A stretch of 64,000 nt of DNA from Nitrospirota bacterium (GTDB taxonomy: Bacteria; Nitrospirota; Nitrospiria; SBBL01; JAADHI01). Shown here piece by piece: positions 63,346-64,000 of the stretch. The stretch lies in NCBI GenBank assembly GCA_029261135.1, contig JAJDBX010000018.1, positions 97,492 to 161,491 on the forward strand, read 5' to 3'. Every line of letters begins with the position of its first letter. The first letter of the stretch is position 1. The notes beneath the pieces were generated by a model. The model did not search any database. It was given only the letters and a program-made list of their open reading frames with translations, and had not been told where the DNA came from. A program made the translations under genes and the position numbers.

Positions 63346-63573
63346 TGTTCAGTACTCTCAACAAAACATAGGATTCTACTAATACGATGTTATACATATT
63401 ACCAGTATTCCATGGACTAACTCATTGCAGAAGTATTGCAGTATTTTACATTTGTAGGGATTATCTAGAAAATTTTTATCCCAGCTTGTTAAAGCAATTT
63501 AGAAATTCTTTAGGCTGAAAACTAAAATAAATCTTACATGGTTTAATATTAATTAAGGTGCTGTCCTAGATAA

Positions 63574-63850
63574 CTAACCTAGATATTGTTTTAGTTGATG
63601 TAATTTCTCTAGTGGATTCGGGGGATTAAAACGCCACTCACACTCCTTTAAAAATAGATCAAAATGGTCTTTGGGTGCTCCATTAAATTTACGTAGATGT
63701 CGCTTTACTTGGTTCCAAACATTCTCAATCCCATTGATATGATTTTTCTTGTCTGCAAATCATTTACTGTGATTTATTCGAGAGTGCTTAAACTCTGAAA
63801 CATCTAACGAATAGGGTTTTATCCGTAATGCGACAACAGGAGCTGCAATA
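63574..63850 (-). mobile_element. IS1595-family transposase relic
   Basis: The minus strand encodes FADKKNHINGIENVWNQVKR, HLRKFNGAPKDHFDLFLKEC and EWRFNPPNPLEKLHQLKQYLG, ending at TAG 63576-63574. This is the C-terminus of an IS1595-type transposase with the HINGIEN...W signature. A TGA at about 63768 breaks the frame just upstream of FADKK. A CPYCSSC-like zinc-ribbon segment appears close by (about 63860), so an internal deletion is likely. GGTGCTGTCC at 63558-63567 may be the terminal repeat. The stretch 63346-63557 holds no gene. Confidence 0.78.
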
Positions 63851-64000
63851 GGGACAGCGTCATGACAAGCATTATGGACAAAACGCGGTTGGACTGAGCC
63901 GCGTACCCTAACGACTTGAGTCTACAATACGATTTTCTATGTGGATTGTATAGAGGCAGGTGATCAAAATTTTAAAAATATTTGGAAGGATCGTTGCCCT

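Overview
This 64 kb window comes from a Gram-negative (diderm) bacterium of moderate G+C. The evidence is several outer-membrane beta-barrel proteins ending in an aromatic residue, LolA/LolCDE-like lipoprotein-handling proteins, a Wzx/Wzy-type surface polysaccharide locus and a MtgA-type transglycosylase. The gene mix (complete Mrp antiporter, GlnD/PII/Amt, a sigma-54 activator, DUF4388 protein, several porins) would fit Nitrospirota, Nitrospinota or a deltaproteobacterial-type lineage. Nothing in the sequence alone settles the phylum. No rRNA, tRNA or CRISPR array was recognised.

Region 1 (1-9.5 kb, mixed strands): the end of a Spy/CpxP-like periplasmic protein with a Gly/His-rich tail; an outer-membrane protein gene broken by one in-frame TAG; a DUF4388 protein; an MtgA transglycosylase with an unusual N-terminal domain; an IS481-type transposase relic; a DUF4149 membrane protein; a LolA-like protein with a CRP-like palindrome in front; a small [2Fe-2S] ferredoxin; and glnD. 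Region 2 (9.6-20.9 kb, minus strand) is a nitrogen and ion module: mnhABCDEFG, amtB-glnK, a porin, a NifA-like sigma-54 activator without a sensor domain, and an alpha/beta hydrolase. GlnD would uridylylate GlnK on Tyr51, and GlnK would gate AmtB. Region 3 (21-27.8 kb) holds cutA, a MagIII-like glycosylase, an OprO/P-like porin, an ATP-grasp-like protein with glutaredoxin and KamA-like neighbours, a CbiX-like protein, and an outer-membrane protein that looks leaderless.

Region 4 (27.8-48.9 kb, all minus strand) is a colinear surface-polysaccharide locus. In transcription order it contains a giant Wzx-kinase-methyltransferase fusion, an FkbM methyltransferase, GT4, methyltransferase, GT2, two GT4, a Wzy-like polymerase, methyltransferase, PIG-L deacetylase, hexapeptide acyltransferase, GT2, methyltransferase, initiating sugar-phosphate transferase, TylF-like methyltransferase, DegT aminotransferase, class I aminotransferase and a split transketolase. 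It can supply initiation, assembly, flipping, polymerisation and heavy methyl/acyl decoration of a glycan. Chain-length control and outer-membrane export genes are not in view.

Region 5 (49.4-64 kb): a LolA-like protein with two FtsX/LolC-type permeases and an ATPase (an envelope lipid or lipoprotein transporter); a graveyard of IS110/IS1111 and IS1182 relics; purQ-purL-purF behind a good sigma-70 promoter; a Fic-fold protein with a degenerate active site; hemL with an AtpI-like gene; a hemerythrin; and an IS1595 transposase relic at the right edge.

The most notable items are the 988-residue three-domain fusion, the extended MtgA, the broken Fic motif, the nonsense codon in the outer-membrane protein, the leaderless promoter/gene arrangement, a terminator/antiterminator-like leader near the NifA-like gene, and a structured segment beside the IS110/IS1111 relic that may be a bridge-RNA remnant.
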